In this document: piece by piece, positions 50,040 to 59,900 of the stretch
How the letters are laid out: each line of letters opens with the position of its first letter
Numbering within the stretch: position 1 is the stretch's first letter
Source: an uncultured Faecalibacterium sp.
Lineage (GTDB): Bacteria; Bacillota; Clostridia; Oscillospirales; Ruminococcaceae
DNA length: 62,846 bases
Direction of reading: 5' to 3'
NCBI GenBank assembly: GCA_934513205.1
Contig: CAKSWU010000013.1
Location: 1 to 62,846 of the forward strand
Notes under the pieces: model-generated
Told to the model about the DNA's origin: nothing
Databases searched by the model: none
What the model saw: only the letters and a program-made list of their open reading frames with translations
Position numbers and translations under genes: made by a program

Positions 50040-50975
50040 CTATGTATTTATAATTTTTATATAGTCTCCCTGACTCCGCACCCACATCTGGATGCCCGTG
50101 CCAAACACCTCAGCTTCTATCAGCCAGCCCTTTTCTGTTACACGCAAAACCTTTGCAGTGGGCAGTCGGTCAAGAACGGACTCCAGACTCGGCCCGGTAT
50201 ACTCAAACTTAATCGTCTGCAATTCACCGCCATACATGAACTGGATGCGCTTGCGCATCTCGCCCTCCTGAAAACGATTCGTGTATCTTTGAGCAAAATG
50301 CCGGTCGAGGGTCTTATAGTTCTGGATGCGGTCGATGCGGTAAATGGTGGGGGAGTTATCCTGCGGGTTCTGGAAATGCTTATCCTTGTCGATGCCCTCA
50401 ATGAACGCAGCCAGATAGAAATAATACTCACTGAACAGAATGCCCACCGGCTCGATGGTACGCACTCGCGTTTCGCCATCATGGGTGCGGCAGTAGGTAA
50501 TTTCCATGACATTGTGATTTTCTATTGCCGTACCGATTTCCCACAGGCTTTCGATAAACTTCCGGCCGTGCTGCGGCTCAACGTAATGGAAGCGTTCGTT
50601 GCTGATGAGGTCTTTGACCTGATTCAAGCGATCCAACGGTGTACAGGCCAGAATGAGCTTGTCCAGAATCGGGAACATCTCCTCCTTGACCATGGAGCGG
50701 CTCTCCAGCAGGATCTTGCACACTGCCAGAATCTCGCTGCTGGTGAGGAAGCGTGAAAGCGTGTCATCCAGCAGATAGCCGCCTTTTGTGGAGTTATACA
50801 GAATCTCCCGGCGCGGCTCGCTGTCTGCAAAGTAGCTACGCAGGGTATCAAGGTCGCGCTGGATTGTTTTTTCGCTGACACCGAAGCGGTCAGCCGTCTG
50901 CTGTTTGTTCAGCACCCCACCCTGTACCAGCACCTGCTGAATATAGAGTATACGGTCCAATCTACTATTACGCAC
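50040..50975 (-). CDS. WYL-domain transcriptional regulator
   Basis: A 311-residue YafY-type regulator. Residues 1-60 are a winged HTH (LNKQQTADRFGVSEKTIQRDLDTLRSYF). Residues about 145-225 are the WYL domain with VRTIEPVGILFSEYYFYLAAF. A C-terminal WCX-like domain reaches 311. WYL regulators commonly control phage-defence and stress loci by sensing nucleic acid or nucleotide ligands. It is the first gene of the operon, starting at a GTG after AAGGAG, behind its own promoter. Confidence 0.9.
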   Translation of the reverse strand: MRNSRLDRILYIQQVLVQGGVLNKQQTADRFGVSEKTIQRDLDTLRSYFADSEPRREILYNSTKGGYLLDDTLSRFLTSSEILAVCKILLESRSMVKEEMFPILDKLILACTPLDRLNQVKDLISNERFHYVEPQHGRKFIESLWEIGTAIENHNVMEITYCRTHDGETRVRTIEPVGILFSEYYFYLAAFIEGIDKDKHFQNPQDNSPTIYRIDRIQNYKTLDRHFAQRYTNRFQEGEMRKRIQFMYGGELQTIKFEYTGPSLESVLDRLPTAKVLRVTEKGWLIEAEVFGTGIQMWVRSQGDYIKIINT

Positions 50976-50997
50976 GGTTCATTCTCCTTCTCTGCTC

Positions 50998-51026
50998 ATT
51001 GTAACACAGTGCAACAACAGTCGCAA
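50998..51026 (-). promoter_or_regulatory. Promoter of the WYL-Sel1-HerA-HNH-SUKH operon
   Basis: On the minus strand TTGCGA (51021-51026), 17 bases, TACAAT (50998-51003). The spacing of about 20 bases to the GTG leaves only a short leader, and a WYL protein bound here would autoregulate. Confidence 0.6.
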
Positions 51027-51103
51027 TTCTTTGTGTGAACTTTTGTCGTTTTACAGAATTACAAAAAAATTTGTCTCTTTTGCACAACCCCAGTATACAA
51101 AAA

Positions 51104-51129
51104 AAGATGGACAGCCTGTCTGTCCATCT
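51104..51129 (-). terminator. Terminator of the 54-residue peptide gene
   Basis: Stem AGATGGACAG with its partner around GCCT, followed by a T-run on the minus strand. Confidence 0.85.
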
Positions 51130-51151
51130 TCCAAAAAGCCAAGTGCTTTTC

Positions 51152-51316
51152 TCACAAATTCCATCTGCGGTTCAGCCGGTAGATCACATCCCATACATCA
51201 TCCTTAAAAGTGTACATTACCTGACGCGGTGATGCACTTCTGCTTGCCATGCAGACAACCAGAAACAGTTCGGCGGCAAATGCCGTGCCCAGCAGAAACA
51301 TCCATATTTTTTTCAT
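51152..51316 (-). CDS. Small single-pass membrane peptide
   Basis: A 54-residue protein with a Lys-rich start, one hydrophobic helix (residues 5-24) and a basic tail ending RLNRRWNL. AAAGGAG lies 8 bases before the ATG at 51316, and a terminator follows, so it is a real short gene and not a fragment of the longer frame. I do not recognise it. It sits between the WYL operon and ppdK, on the same strand as both. Confidence 0.65.
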   Translation of the reverse strand: MKKIWMFLLGTAFAAELFLVVCMASRSASPRQVMYTFKDDVWDVIYRLNRRWNL

Positions 51317-51431
51317 TGTGCACTCTCCTTTGATGGCGTTTATGCCCTTTTGTCTGTCTATTATAACGATCCTGTTGGACAGTTTGCTTGTCCTTTCTGT
51401 AAAAGATATTTTCTGCTTTTCCTGTATGCTG

Positions 51432-51505
51432 CAACACAAAAACCGCCCCGGCTTCCATTGCGGAAACCGGGGCGGTTCATTCTGTTTATTGGTGCTTTTT
51501 CAAGC
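51432..51505 (-). terminator. Family B terminator, copy B3 (end of ppdK)
   Basis: Stem AACCGCCCCGG with its partner (51441-51477), T-run on the minus strand. Nearly identical to B2 at 42782, including the TTCATTCTGTTTA flank. Confidence 0.88.
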
Positions 51506-51515
51506 GCTCACGCAA

Positions 51516-54182
51516 TTACTTGCGGGGGTTCTTGATGGCAGCCTGAGCAGCAGCCAGACGTGCGATAGGCACACGGAAGGGAGAGCAGCTGACGTAGTCC
51601 AGACCGACGTTGTGGCAGAACTCCACGCTCGTGGGGTCGCCGCCGTGCTCGCCGCAGATGCCCAGACCCAGATCGGGGCGGGTCTCACGGCCGTCGTGAG
51701 CAGCCATCTTGACCAGCTTGCCGACGCCGATCTGATCCAGATGCTGGAACGGATCGCTCTCGTAGATCTTGTTCTCGTAGTATGCGCCCAGGAACTTGGC
51801 AGCGTCATCACGGCTGAAGCCGAAGGTCATCTGGGTCAGGTCGTTGGTGCCGAAGCTGAAGAACTCAGCCTCCTTGGCGATCTCGCCGGCAGTCAGGGCT
51901 GCACGGGGGATCTCGATCATGGTACCGACCTGATACTTCATGTCAACGCCAGCAGCAGCGATCAGCTCGTCAGCAACCTTGACGACAACGTCCTTGACGA
52001 ACTTCAGCTCCTTGACCTCGCCAACCAGCGGGATCATGATGTGCGGGGTGATCACATGGCCGGTCTCAGCGGAGACGTTCAGAGCAGCCTTGATCACAGC
52101 GCGGGTCTGCATCGCAGCGATCTCGGGGTAGGTAACAGCCAGACGGCAGCCACGGTGACCCATCATGGGGTTGAACTCGTGCAGAGAAGTAACCACGTTC
52201 TTCAGGTCATCATAGGTCATGCCCATATCGGCAGCCAGTTCCTTGATGTCCTCGTCCTTGGTGGGCAGGAACTCGTGCAGGGGCGGGTCCAGATAACGGA
52301 TGGTCATCGGGCGCTCACCCATGATGCGGTACATGGCCTCGAAGTCGCCCTGCTGGAACGGCTCGACCTTGGCCAGAGCAGCCTCGCGCTCTTCCACGGT
52401 GCGTGCGCAGATCATCTCGCGGACAGCCTTGATGCGGTCCTCAGCGAAGAACATGTGCTCGGTACGGCACAGGCCGATGCCCTCAGCACCCAGATCCACT
52501 GCCTGCTGTGCGTCACGCGGGTTATCAGCGTTGGTCATAACCAGCAGCTGACGTGCTGCGTCTGCCCAGCCCATGAAGCGGTTGAAGTTCTTGTTGCCGG
52601 TAGCGGCCACGGTTGCGACCTGCTCGCCGTAGATGTTGCCGGTGGAGCCGTCGATGGAGATCCAGTCGCCCTCGACGAACTTGTGGCCGTTGATCTCGAA
52701 GGTCTTGGCCTCCTCATCGATCTTGACCTCGTTGTCGTTGCCGCAGCCGGAGACACAGCAGGTGCCCATACCACGGGCAACAACGGCTGCGTGGCTGGTC
52801 ATGCCGCCGCGGACGGTCAGGATGCCCTGAGACACCTGCATGCCCACGATATCCTCGGGGCTGGTCTCCAGACGGACCAGAACGACCTTCTTCATCTTGC
52901 CGGACTTGACCATCTCCTCTGCCTCCTCAGCAGTAAAGACGATCTGGCCGCAGGCAGAACCGGGAGAAGCTGCCAGACCCTTGCCGACGACCTCGGCGGC
53001 CTTCAGGGCAGCGGCGTCGAACTGGGGATGCAGCAGGGTATCCAGCTGCTTGGGCTCCACGCGCAGGACAGCTTCCTGCTCGGTGATCATGCCCTCGTCC
53101 ACCAGATCGCATGCGATCTGCAGAGCAGCCTGAGCGGTACGCTTGCCGTTACGGGTCTGCAGCATGTACAGGTGGCCGTCCTCGATGGTGAACTCCATAT
53201 CCTGCATATCGCGGAAGTAGTTCTCCAGACGGGTCGCGATCTCAACGAACTGATCGTACACCTCAGGCATCTGATCCTTCAGGTGGCTGATGGGAGAAGG
53301 AGTGCGCACGCCTGCGACGACGTCCTCGCCCTGTGCATTGATCAGGTACTCGCCCATCAGCTTCTTTGCGCCGGTGGCGGGGTCACGGGTGAATGCAACG
53401 CCGGTGCCGGAACGGTCGCCGGAGTTGCCGAATGCCATCTGCTGAACGTTGACTGCGGTGCCCCACTCGTAGGGGATCTCGTTCATCTTACGATAGACAT
53501 TTGCACGGGGGTTGTCCCAGCTGCGGAAGACGGCCTTGACAGCCTCGATCAGCTGATCGCGGGGATCCTGGGGGAACGGCTTGCCCTCGTTCTCCTCGTA
53601 GATCTTCTTGAAGACGCCGACCAGTTCCTTCAGGTCGTCAGCCGTCAGGTCAACGTCGTTCTTGACGCCCTTGGCTTCCTTCATCTTGTCGATCTCGACC
53701 TCGAACAGGCTCTTCGGGACCATCATAACGACGTCGGCGAACATCTGCACGAAGCGGCGGTAACAGTCGTATGCAAAACGGGCGTTGCCGGTCTTCTTTG
53801 CCAGACCCTCAACAGCCTCGTCGTTCAGGCCCAGGTTCAGGATGGTGTCCATCATGCCGGGCATGGACTGACGTGCGCCGGAACGGACGGAGACCAGCAG
53901 GGGGTTCTGGTTATCGCCGAACTTCTTGCCGGTGATCTCTTCCAGACCCTTGAGGTGCTCAAAGATATCAGCAGTGATCTCGTCATTGATCTGACGACCG
54001 TCTGCATAATACTGGGTGCAGGCGTCGGTAGTGATGGTGAAGCCCTGCGGCACCGGCATACCGGCTGCGGTCATTTCTGCCAGACCAGCACCCTTGCCGC
54101 CCAGAGTATTCTTCATGGTGACTTTGTCGCCGCCGAAAGCATCATTGCCTTCGCTGAAGTAGTACAGATACTTTTTGCTCAT
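51516..54182 (-). CDS. ppdK: Pyruvate, phosphate dikinase
   Basis: An 888-residue PPDK, which interconverts pyruvate, ATP and phosphate with PEP, AMP and PPi. The ATP-grasp domain (1-340) includes LGGKGAGLAEM and GDRSGTGVAFTRDPATG. The swivelling phospho-His domain has GGMTSHAAVVARGMG near residue 455. The PEP/pyruvate TIM barrel (520-880) has GLCRTEHMFF, FSFGTNDLTQM and the catalytic Cys in GICGEHGGDP. Length is normal. GGGAGG before the ATG at 54182 sets the start. Codon use is that of a highly expressed gene. Confidence 0.96.
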   Translation of the reverse strand: MSKKYLYYFSEGNDAFGGDKVTMKNTLGGKGAGLAEMTAAGMPVPQGFTITTDACTQYYADGRQINDEITADIFEHLKGLEEITGKKFGDNQNPLLVSVRSGARQSMPGMMDTILNLGLNDEAVEGLAKKTGNARFAYDCYRRFVQMFADVVMMVPKSLFEVEIDKMKEAKGVKNDVDLTADDLKELVGVFKKIYEENEGKPFPQDPRDQLIEAVKAVFRSWDNPRANVYRKMNEIPYEWGTAVNVQQMAFGNSGDRSGTGVAFTRDPATGAKKLMGEYLINAQGEDVVAGVRTPSPISHLKDQMPEVYDQFVEIATRLENYFRDMQDMEFTIEDGHLYMLQTRNGKRTAQAALQIACDLVDEGMITEQEAVLRVEPKQLDTLLHPQFDAAALKAAEVVGKGLAASPGSACGQIVFTAEEAEEMVKSGKMKKVVLVRLETSPEDIVGMQVSQGILTVRGGMTSHAAVVARGMGTCCVSGCGNDNEVKIDEEAKTFEINGHKFVEGDWISIDGSTGNIYGEQVATVAATGNKNFNRFMGWADAARQLLVMTNADNPRDAQQAVDLGAEGIGLCRTEHMFFAEDRIKAVREMICARTVEEREAALAKVEPFQQGDFEAMYRIMGERPMTIRYLDPPLHEFLPTKDEDIKELAADMGMTYDDLKNVVTSLHEFNPMMGHRGCRLAVTYPEIAAMQTRAVIKAALNVSAETGHVITPHIMIPLVGEVKELKFVKDVVVKVADELIAAAGVDMKYQVGTMIEIPRAALTAGEIAKEAEFFSFGTNDLTQMTFGFSRDDAAKFLGAYYENKIYESDPFQHLDQIGVGKLVKMAAHDGRETRPDLGLGICGEHGGDPTSVEFCHNVGLDYVSCSPFRVPIARLAAAQAAIKNPRK

Positions 54183-54597
54183 GCGTTGTTTACCTCCCAT
54201 TCGTGACCATCGGTACACTTGCCGTGGTCTCATCGTTTGCCTTGTCTTGAACGTACGATGAACATTGTTTTGTGAATGCTAAACTATTATACCAGAAAAT
54301 CCATTCCTTTCCACCATGCAAAATCCCGAATTTGTCTGTTATTTTTTATGCAAATCCCTTGAAATTTGCCAAGTTTTAAGGTAGTATAAAATGGGAGAAA
54401 GTTCGAGAGGTTTTTGTTTGTCTATGCGGTTTTGCCGCGCGTTGGATACAACTTTCTATCCCTGAAACTTTTCTCATTCTTTTGCAGATTCAATGCTTCT
54501 GTTGTATGCATCTTTGGATGTGACTGGCAACATTCCTCCGGGCCGCCCGGAGCCGCTGCCTGCCGGCAGGAGCGGACCAGAAGGGAGATCGTTACTG
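54183..54597. other. Divergent promoter region between ppdK and the GlmU-like gene
   Basis: 415 bases without a gene. On the minus strand TGGTATAAT (-10 at 54286-54291) is an extended -10 promoter for ppdK. On the plus strand TTGAAA (54359-54364), 17 bases and TAGTAT (54382-54387) fit a promoter for the GlmU-like gene, leaving a leader of about 200 bases. Confidence 0.55.
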
Positions 54598-55356
54598 ATG
54601 GAAAACAACATTTCTTCCGCCCGGCTGGACGCCGCCCGGGAGCAGCTGGACGCTGCCGAGGCTGGGCGTGAAGCCATTCTTCTGCAGCATATCGCCCGTG
54701 GCGTTGTCATCGACAGCCGCACGGTGCAGATCGACCCGGAGGCGGTCATCGCGCCGGGCACCGTCATTCTGGCAGGCACCATCCTGCGGGGCAGGACGGT
54801 CATCGGTGCGGGCTGCGTCATCGGCCCCAACACCCTCATCGAGGACAGCACCATCGAGGACGGCACTACCGTCAACGCCAGCCAGATCTACGGCAGCCAC
54901 ATCGGCCCCCACAACAACATCGGTCCCTTCACCCATGTGCGGGTGAACACTGTCACCGACTACGGCGTGCATCTGGGTGCCTATGTGGAGACCAAGAACT
55001 CCAACTTTGCCCGGGGCAACACCGTGAGCCACCTGACCTACATCGGCGACAGCGACGTGGGCAAGTACTGCAACTTCGGCTGCGGCACCGTCACCTGCAA
55101 CTACGACGGCAAGGACAAGTTCCGCACCCAGATCGGCGATTACTGCTTCATCGGCTGCAACACCAACCTTGTGGCTCCCGTCAAGGTGGGCGATGGTGCC
55201 TACACCGCCGCCGGCAGCACCATCACCAAGGATGTGCCCGCGCAGGCACTGGGCATTGCCCGCGAGCGCCAGACCAATCTGGATGGCTGGGCAGAGCCCA
55301 AGATGGAAGCCTACATCGCCAAAAAACAGAAGCTGGAAAACGAGCAGAGCAAGTAA
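54598..55356 (+). CDS. GlmU acetyltransferase domain, stand-alone
   Basis: A 252-residue protein corresponding to the C-terminal half of GlmU. Left-handed beta-helix hexapeptides run through the protein. The acetyltransferase residues are kept: SHLTYIGD with His and Tyr, CNYDGKDKFRT with Asn-Tyr and Lys, and the GWAEPK end. It should acetylate glucosamine-1-phosphate. The N-terminal uridylyltransferase domain is absent and replaced by about 45 residues of helix. GGGAG precedes the ATG. A separate uridylyltransferase must complete UDP-GlcNAc synthesis elsewhere. Confidence 0.85.
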   Translation: MENNISSARLDAAREQLDAAEAGREAILLQHIARGVVIDSRTVQIDPEAVIAPGTVILAGTILRGRTVIGAGCVIGPNTLIEDSTIEDGTTVNASQIYGSHIGPHNNIGPFTHVRVNTVTDYGVHLGAYVETKNSNFARGNTVSHLTYIGDSDVGKYCNFGCGTVTCNYDGKDKFRTQIGDYCFIGCNTNLVAPVKVGDGAYTAAGSTITKDVPAQALGIARERQTNLDGWAEPKMEAYIAKKQKLENEQSK

Positions 55357-55380
55357 CGCTCTGCCGGAAGGGAGCTGCGC

Positions 55381-55902
55381 ATGAAGTCTGAAAGCTTTCG
55401 CAATCAGGCGCTGAGCCTTGTCCTTTTCTTCGCAGCTGTTGCCGCCGTGTTTGCCCTGACCCGTCTGCGCAGCGACCCGGCCAAAAAGCAGGCGGAGTTC
55501 GTGGTGCAGCAGCTGCTCTCCTGCTCCTCCGCCGTGGAGCAGGCCGTGGACGCCGCCGCGCCTGCAGACAGTGAACCGGGGCTTGCCGCAGTGGATCCCA
55601 ACGGCCTGTACGCCTTCCTTCAGGCGCAGCTGGGCGATGCCATGACTGCCGACTGCCTTGACAAGGTCATGGCGAACCGCCTGCCCACCCGCATCACCGC
55701 ACTGGCAGGGCAGTCCGGCGACAAGCTGACGCCCGCTGACCTCACCCTGAAAAAGCGCGCCGGGGCAGAAAACTGCTACGGTTTTTCTGCCGCCCTGCTG
55801 ACCGCCGCGGACAGCACCGTTGCCGCGCAGGTATCCGGCACCATCACTATGGTAAAAGAAGATGGTGTGTGGAAAGCCTCTGCCATCACGCTGGAGCTGT
55901 AA
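55381..55902 (+). CDS. Membrane-anchored protein of unknown function
   Basis: A 173-residue protein. Residues 10-28 are a hydrophobic anchor; the rest is extracellular. Its C-terminal half forms beta-strand-like stretches (VSGTITMVKEDGVWKASAITLEL), similar in style to nuclear-transport-factor or PepSY-like folds, though I cannot name a family. It follows the GlmU-like gene by 24 bases and shares its transcript. Confidence 0.65.
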   Translation: MKSESFRNQALSLVLFFAAVAAVFALTRLRSDPAKKQAEFVVQQLLSCSSAVEQAVDAAAPADSEPGLAAVDPNGLYAFLQAQLGDAMTADCLDKVMANRLPTRITALAGQSGDKLTPADLTLKKRAGAENCYGFSAALLTAADSTVAAQVSGTITMVKEDGVWKASAITLEL

Positions 55903-55912
55903 TAACCTCTTT

Positions 55913-55945
55913 TGCCCTCGTGCCGCACGGCTCGGGGGCATTTTT
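55913..55945 (+). terminator. Terminator of the GlmU-like unit
   Basis: Stem TGCCCTCG with CGGGGGCA (one wobble), inner GCCG/CGGC, then TTTTTG. Confidence 0.75.
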
Positions 55946-56031
55946 GCTTATAATGTATATCTTTTTGCGCGCGCGTATGTTATACTTAGATGTTGTATCA
56001 CACTATTATCAGGAAAAGGTATTATCATATC

Positions 56032-56610
56032 ATGAATGAAAACGATATCTGGCTCATTGCAGGGCTGGGCAACCCCGAAGCAAAGTACGATGGCACCCGC
56101 CACAACGCCGGTTTTGCCGCGCTGGACGCGCTGGCCGACAAATGGAACATCTCTGTAAGCAAGACCAAGTTCCAGGGTCTGTGGGGGCAGGGCGAGGTGG
56201 ACGGCCACAAGGTGGTGCTGCTGACGCCCCTGACCTACATGAACCTCTCCGGCGATTCCATCGCCCCCATGGCAGGCTTTTTCAAGATTCCTGCCGACCA
56301 TGTGCTGGTGCTTTGCGATGATATCACCCAAGCCCCCGGCAAGCTGCGCATCCGCCCTTCCGGCTCTGCGGGCGGGCACAACGGCCTGAAAAGCATCATT
56401 GCCCGGCTGGGCGGGGATAACTTCCCCCGCATCCGCATCGGCATCGGCGCAAAGCCCCACCCGGACTACGACCTTGCCGCATGGGTGCTGGGCAAGTTCC
56501 CGCCGGAGGACGCCAAGGCCATCGCCGACCGCTACGCCGACCTTGAAGCCGCCGCAAAGCTTATCATGGACGGCAAGCTGGGTCTGGCACAGAGCAAGTA
56601 TAACGGGTAA
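56032..56610 (+). CDS. pth: Peptidyl-tRNA hydrolase
   Basis: A 192-residue Pth. GLGNPEAKYDGTRHNAGF carries the catalytic His and Asn; LLTPLTYMNLSGDS, the catalytic Asp in VLVLCDDITQAPGKLRIRPSGSAGGHNGL, and the FPRIRIGIG strand are intact. It frees tRNA from prematurely released peptidyl-tRNA. The ATG at 56032 is favoured because the family begins there. pth directly before mfd is a common Firmicutes order. Confidence 0.95.
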   Translation: MNENDIWLIAGLGNPEAKYDGTRHNAGFAALDALADKWNISVSKTKFQGLWGQGEVDGHKVVLLTPLTYMNLSGDSIAPMAGFFKIPADHVLVLCDDITQAPGKLRIRPSGSAGGHNGLKSIIARLGGDNFPRIRIGIGAKPHPDYDLAAWVLGKFPPEDAKAIADRYADLEAAAKLIMDGKLGLAQSKYNG

Positions 56611-56617
56611 GAACCCC

Positions 56618-56720
56618 ATTTAAAATGCCCTCCGCTTGCGCTCTGGGCATTTTCAGCGGAATTTTATTTTTATTGTTCGTGTTTGTCGCGGCCTGCGGGC
56701 CGCTCCAAACACATTTTCAC
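56618..56720 (+). repeat. Family A intergenic repeat, copy A3
   Basis: CCGCTTGCGCT leader, TCAGCGGAAT, AT-run, then stem 56679-56693 with 56698-56712 (two mismatches) closed by TGCG and followed by ATTTTCAC. Confidence 0.75.
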
Positions 56721-56784
56721 CGAGTGGGGCAGTACTGGCGAACTGCATTTATGTTCTTTGATGCATTCTGAGGTCACGACTCCT

Positions 56785-56893
56785 CTCGTGAAAAAACAGC
56801 GGAGAAAAGCCCGCAGGCTTTTCTCCGCTGCAAATAAAAAATAATGATTCCTCTGCCATTGCCAAAGCGAATGCGGCGGCAATTTCAAATCGT
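56785..56893 (-). repeat. Family A intergenic repeat, copy A4 (inverted)
   Basis: On the minus strand the ATTTGAA leader, TTCGCTTTG, GGAAT, and ATTATTTTTTATTTG precede a perfect 15-base stem (56797-56811 with 56816-56830) closed by TGCG and followed by TTTTTTCAC. It faces copy A3. Confidence 0.75.
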
Positions 56894-56920
56894 CATTCCA
56901 GCACGAAAGGAGGTTTTTCC

Positions 56921-59900
56921 ATGTACGAAGCCTTACTCAAGGCCACACCGGAATATCAGAAGGTCGCCGCGGGCTTTGGCTCAGCAGGGCCGGCAGCGCT
57001 GTTCGGTCTGCCGCCCGCAGGCAGGGCGCTGCTGTATGCCGCCCTGCAAAAAGACCTTGACCGGGTGCTGTGCATCGTGACCCCCGGCGAGGCCGAGGCC
57101 ACCCACTTTGCGGACGACCTCAAGGCACTGGGGCTTACTGCTGCGGTGTTCCCGCCCCGGGACTTTATGCTGCGCCCGGTGGAGGGTGCCGGGCGCGAGT
57201 ACGAGTACCGCCGCCTTTCGGTGCTGGGCGCACTGGCGGGCGGGCGGCTGCAGGCTGTCTGCGTGCCCGCCGAAGCGCTTTTGCAGTACACCGTGCCCCG
57301 GGCGGAGTTCATCCAGAATACCCTCACCTTAAAGCCCGGCATGGTGTATAACCGCGAAGCACTGGTGGCGCGGCTGTTTGCCGCCGGGTATGTGCGGCGC
57401 GGTCAGGTGGATGGCCCGGGACAGTTCAGCGTGCGCGGCGATATCGTGGATATCTACGCGCCGGATATGCGTCAGCCCGCCCGCGTGGAGTACTGGGACG
57501 ATGAGATCGACTCCATGTCCTCCTTTGACCTGCTGACCCAGCGGCGGGACGGCGCACTGGAAAAAATCTACCTCTCCCCTGCCCGCGAGGTGCTGTTCGG
57601 CAGCACCGCCGAGACCGCCGGAGCGCTGCGCGATGCCATCAAAAAGGCGCGCGGCAAGCGCCGCACCGCACTGGAAAAGGCCACCGAGGCCGATCTTTCC
57701 CAGCTGGATTCCGGCCTGATGCCGGAGGCCATGGATAAATATTACGGCATCCGCTACCCCGCCCCCGCCACGCTGCTGGACCATCTGGACGCGCCGCTGT
57801 TCATTCTGGATGAAGTCGGCGGCATCCGGGATGCCCAGAAGGCCACCGAGTTCCGCCGCAGCGAGGAGCTGACCGGACTGCTGGAGGAGGGCGTGCTCTG
57901 CCCCGGGCTGGATGTGCTGTACCAGACCATGGAGGATCTTGTCATTGCCGCCCAGAACCACAGCACCCTGCTGTGCGAGAACTTCCTGCGCGGCATGAAC
58001 GAGTTCAAACTGAAAGACCTCATCAATGCCGAAGCCTTTGCCGCCCCCAACTGGAACGGCGACCTTGCCTCCCTGCGGGAGGACCTTGACCCGCTCATTG
58101 CCCAAGGCTATGCCGTCACCCTGTTTGCCGGTACGCCCAAGGGCGCAGCCGCTTTGACCCGCGACCTTGCCGACAAGGGCTACGCCGTGAGCATGAGCCG
58201 GGATGTGCGCCCCGCCAAGGGCATTTTACAGGTGCTGCCCGGGCATCTGACCGCCGGGTGCACCTTCCCCTTTGCCCACGCGGCGGTGCTTTCCAGCCGC
58301 CGCCATGGTCTGGACGAGGAGTCCGCCGCTGAGGCCAAAAAGCGCAAAAAGAACAAAAACGCCCTGTCCAGCCTTTCGGATATCAAGCCCGGGGACTATG
58401 TGGTGCACCAGAGCCACGGCATCGGCATGTACGCCGGTATCCAGCGGCTGGAGGTGCAGGGCGCGACCAAGGACTACCTCAAGGTGCAGTATTCCGGCTC
58501 GGACGTGCTGTATGTGCCGGTGACCCAGCTGGACCTGCTGAGCCGCTACACCGCCCCCGGCGACGAGGAAAAGGTAAAGCTGGCAAAGCTGGGCGGTGCC
58601 GAGTGGCAGCGCACCCGCGCCAAGGTGAAAAAAGCCACCGAGGAAATGGCGCAGGAGCTGATCGAGCTTTACGCCCGCCGCCGTCAGGCCACGGGCTACG
58701 CGTTCCCGCCGGACGGCGACTGGCAGCGGGACTTTGAGACCCGCTTTGACTACGACGAAACCGACGACCAGCTGAACGCTACCGCCGAGATCAAGCAGGA
58801 CATGGAAAAAGGTTATCCCATGGACCGGCTGCTCTGCGGCGATGTGGGTGTGGGCAAGACCGAAGTTGCCCTGCGTGCCGCCTTCAAGTGCATCATGGGC
58901 GGCAAGCAATGCGCTCTGCTGGCCCCCACCACCCTGCTGGCGTGGCAGCACTACAACACCATCCTTTCCCGCATGGAAGCCTTTCCGGTGAAAGTGGAGA
59001 TGATGTCCCGCTTCCGCACCGCCAAGCAGCAAAAAGAGACCCTGCGCGGCTTACAGGCCGGCAGCGTGGATATCGTGGTGGGCACCCACCGGCTGCTCTC
59101 GAAAGACGTGAAGTTCCACGACCTCGGCCTTGTCATCATTGATGAGGAACAGCGCTTTGGCGTGAAGCACAAGGAAAAGCTGAAGGAGAACTTCATCGGG
59201 GTGGATATGCTCACCCTGTCGGCTACCCCCATTCCCCGCACCCTGAACATGGCGATGAGCGGCATCCGGGATCTTTCCACCATCGAGCAGCCGCCCATCG
59301 AGCGGCAGCCGGTGGAGACCTTTGTGCTGGAATATAACGACGTCATCCTTGCCGAAGCCATGAAGAAGGAGCTTGCCCGGGGCGGTCAGGTGTACTACCT
59401 GCACAACCGGGTGGACAACATCGAAAGCTGCGCCGCCCATGTCAGCCAGATGGTGCCGGGGGCGCGGGTGGGCATCGCCCACGGCAAGATGACCGAAGAA
59501 GAGCTGAACCCCGTATGGCAGCACCTGCTGAACGGTGAGATCGACATTCTGGTCTGCACCACCCTCATTGAGACCGGCATTGATGTGCGCAACTGCAACA
59601 CCCTCATCATTGAGGACGCCGACCGCATGGGTCTGGCGCAGCTGTACCAGATCCGCGGGCGGGTGGGACGCTCCGGCCGCAAGGCCTACGCCTACTTCAC
59701 CTTCCGCCGGGACAAGACCCTGACCGACATCGCCCAGAAGCGGCTTTCCGCCATCCGGGAGTTCACCGCCTTCGGCTCCGGCTTCCGCATCGCCATGCGG
59801 GACCTGCAAATTCGCGGCGCGGGCAGTCTGCTGGGGCACAGCCAGCACGGTCACATGGAGGCCGTGGGCTACGACCTCTACGTCAAGATGCTGGGGCAGG

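Larger units (their letters stand above)
56611..56920. other. Intergenic region made of two facing family A repeats
   Basis: 310 bases between pth and mfd, almost entirely filled by copy A3 (plus) and copy A4 (minus). No gene or clear promoter is seen. The mfd ribosome site (AAGGAGG) follows A4 directly. Confidence 0.7.

Noticed and set aside
51249..54206. Open frame of 985 codons antisense to ppdK
   Set aside because: Antisense shadow of a codon-biased, highly expressed gene.
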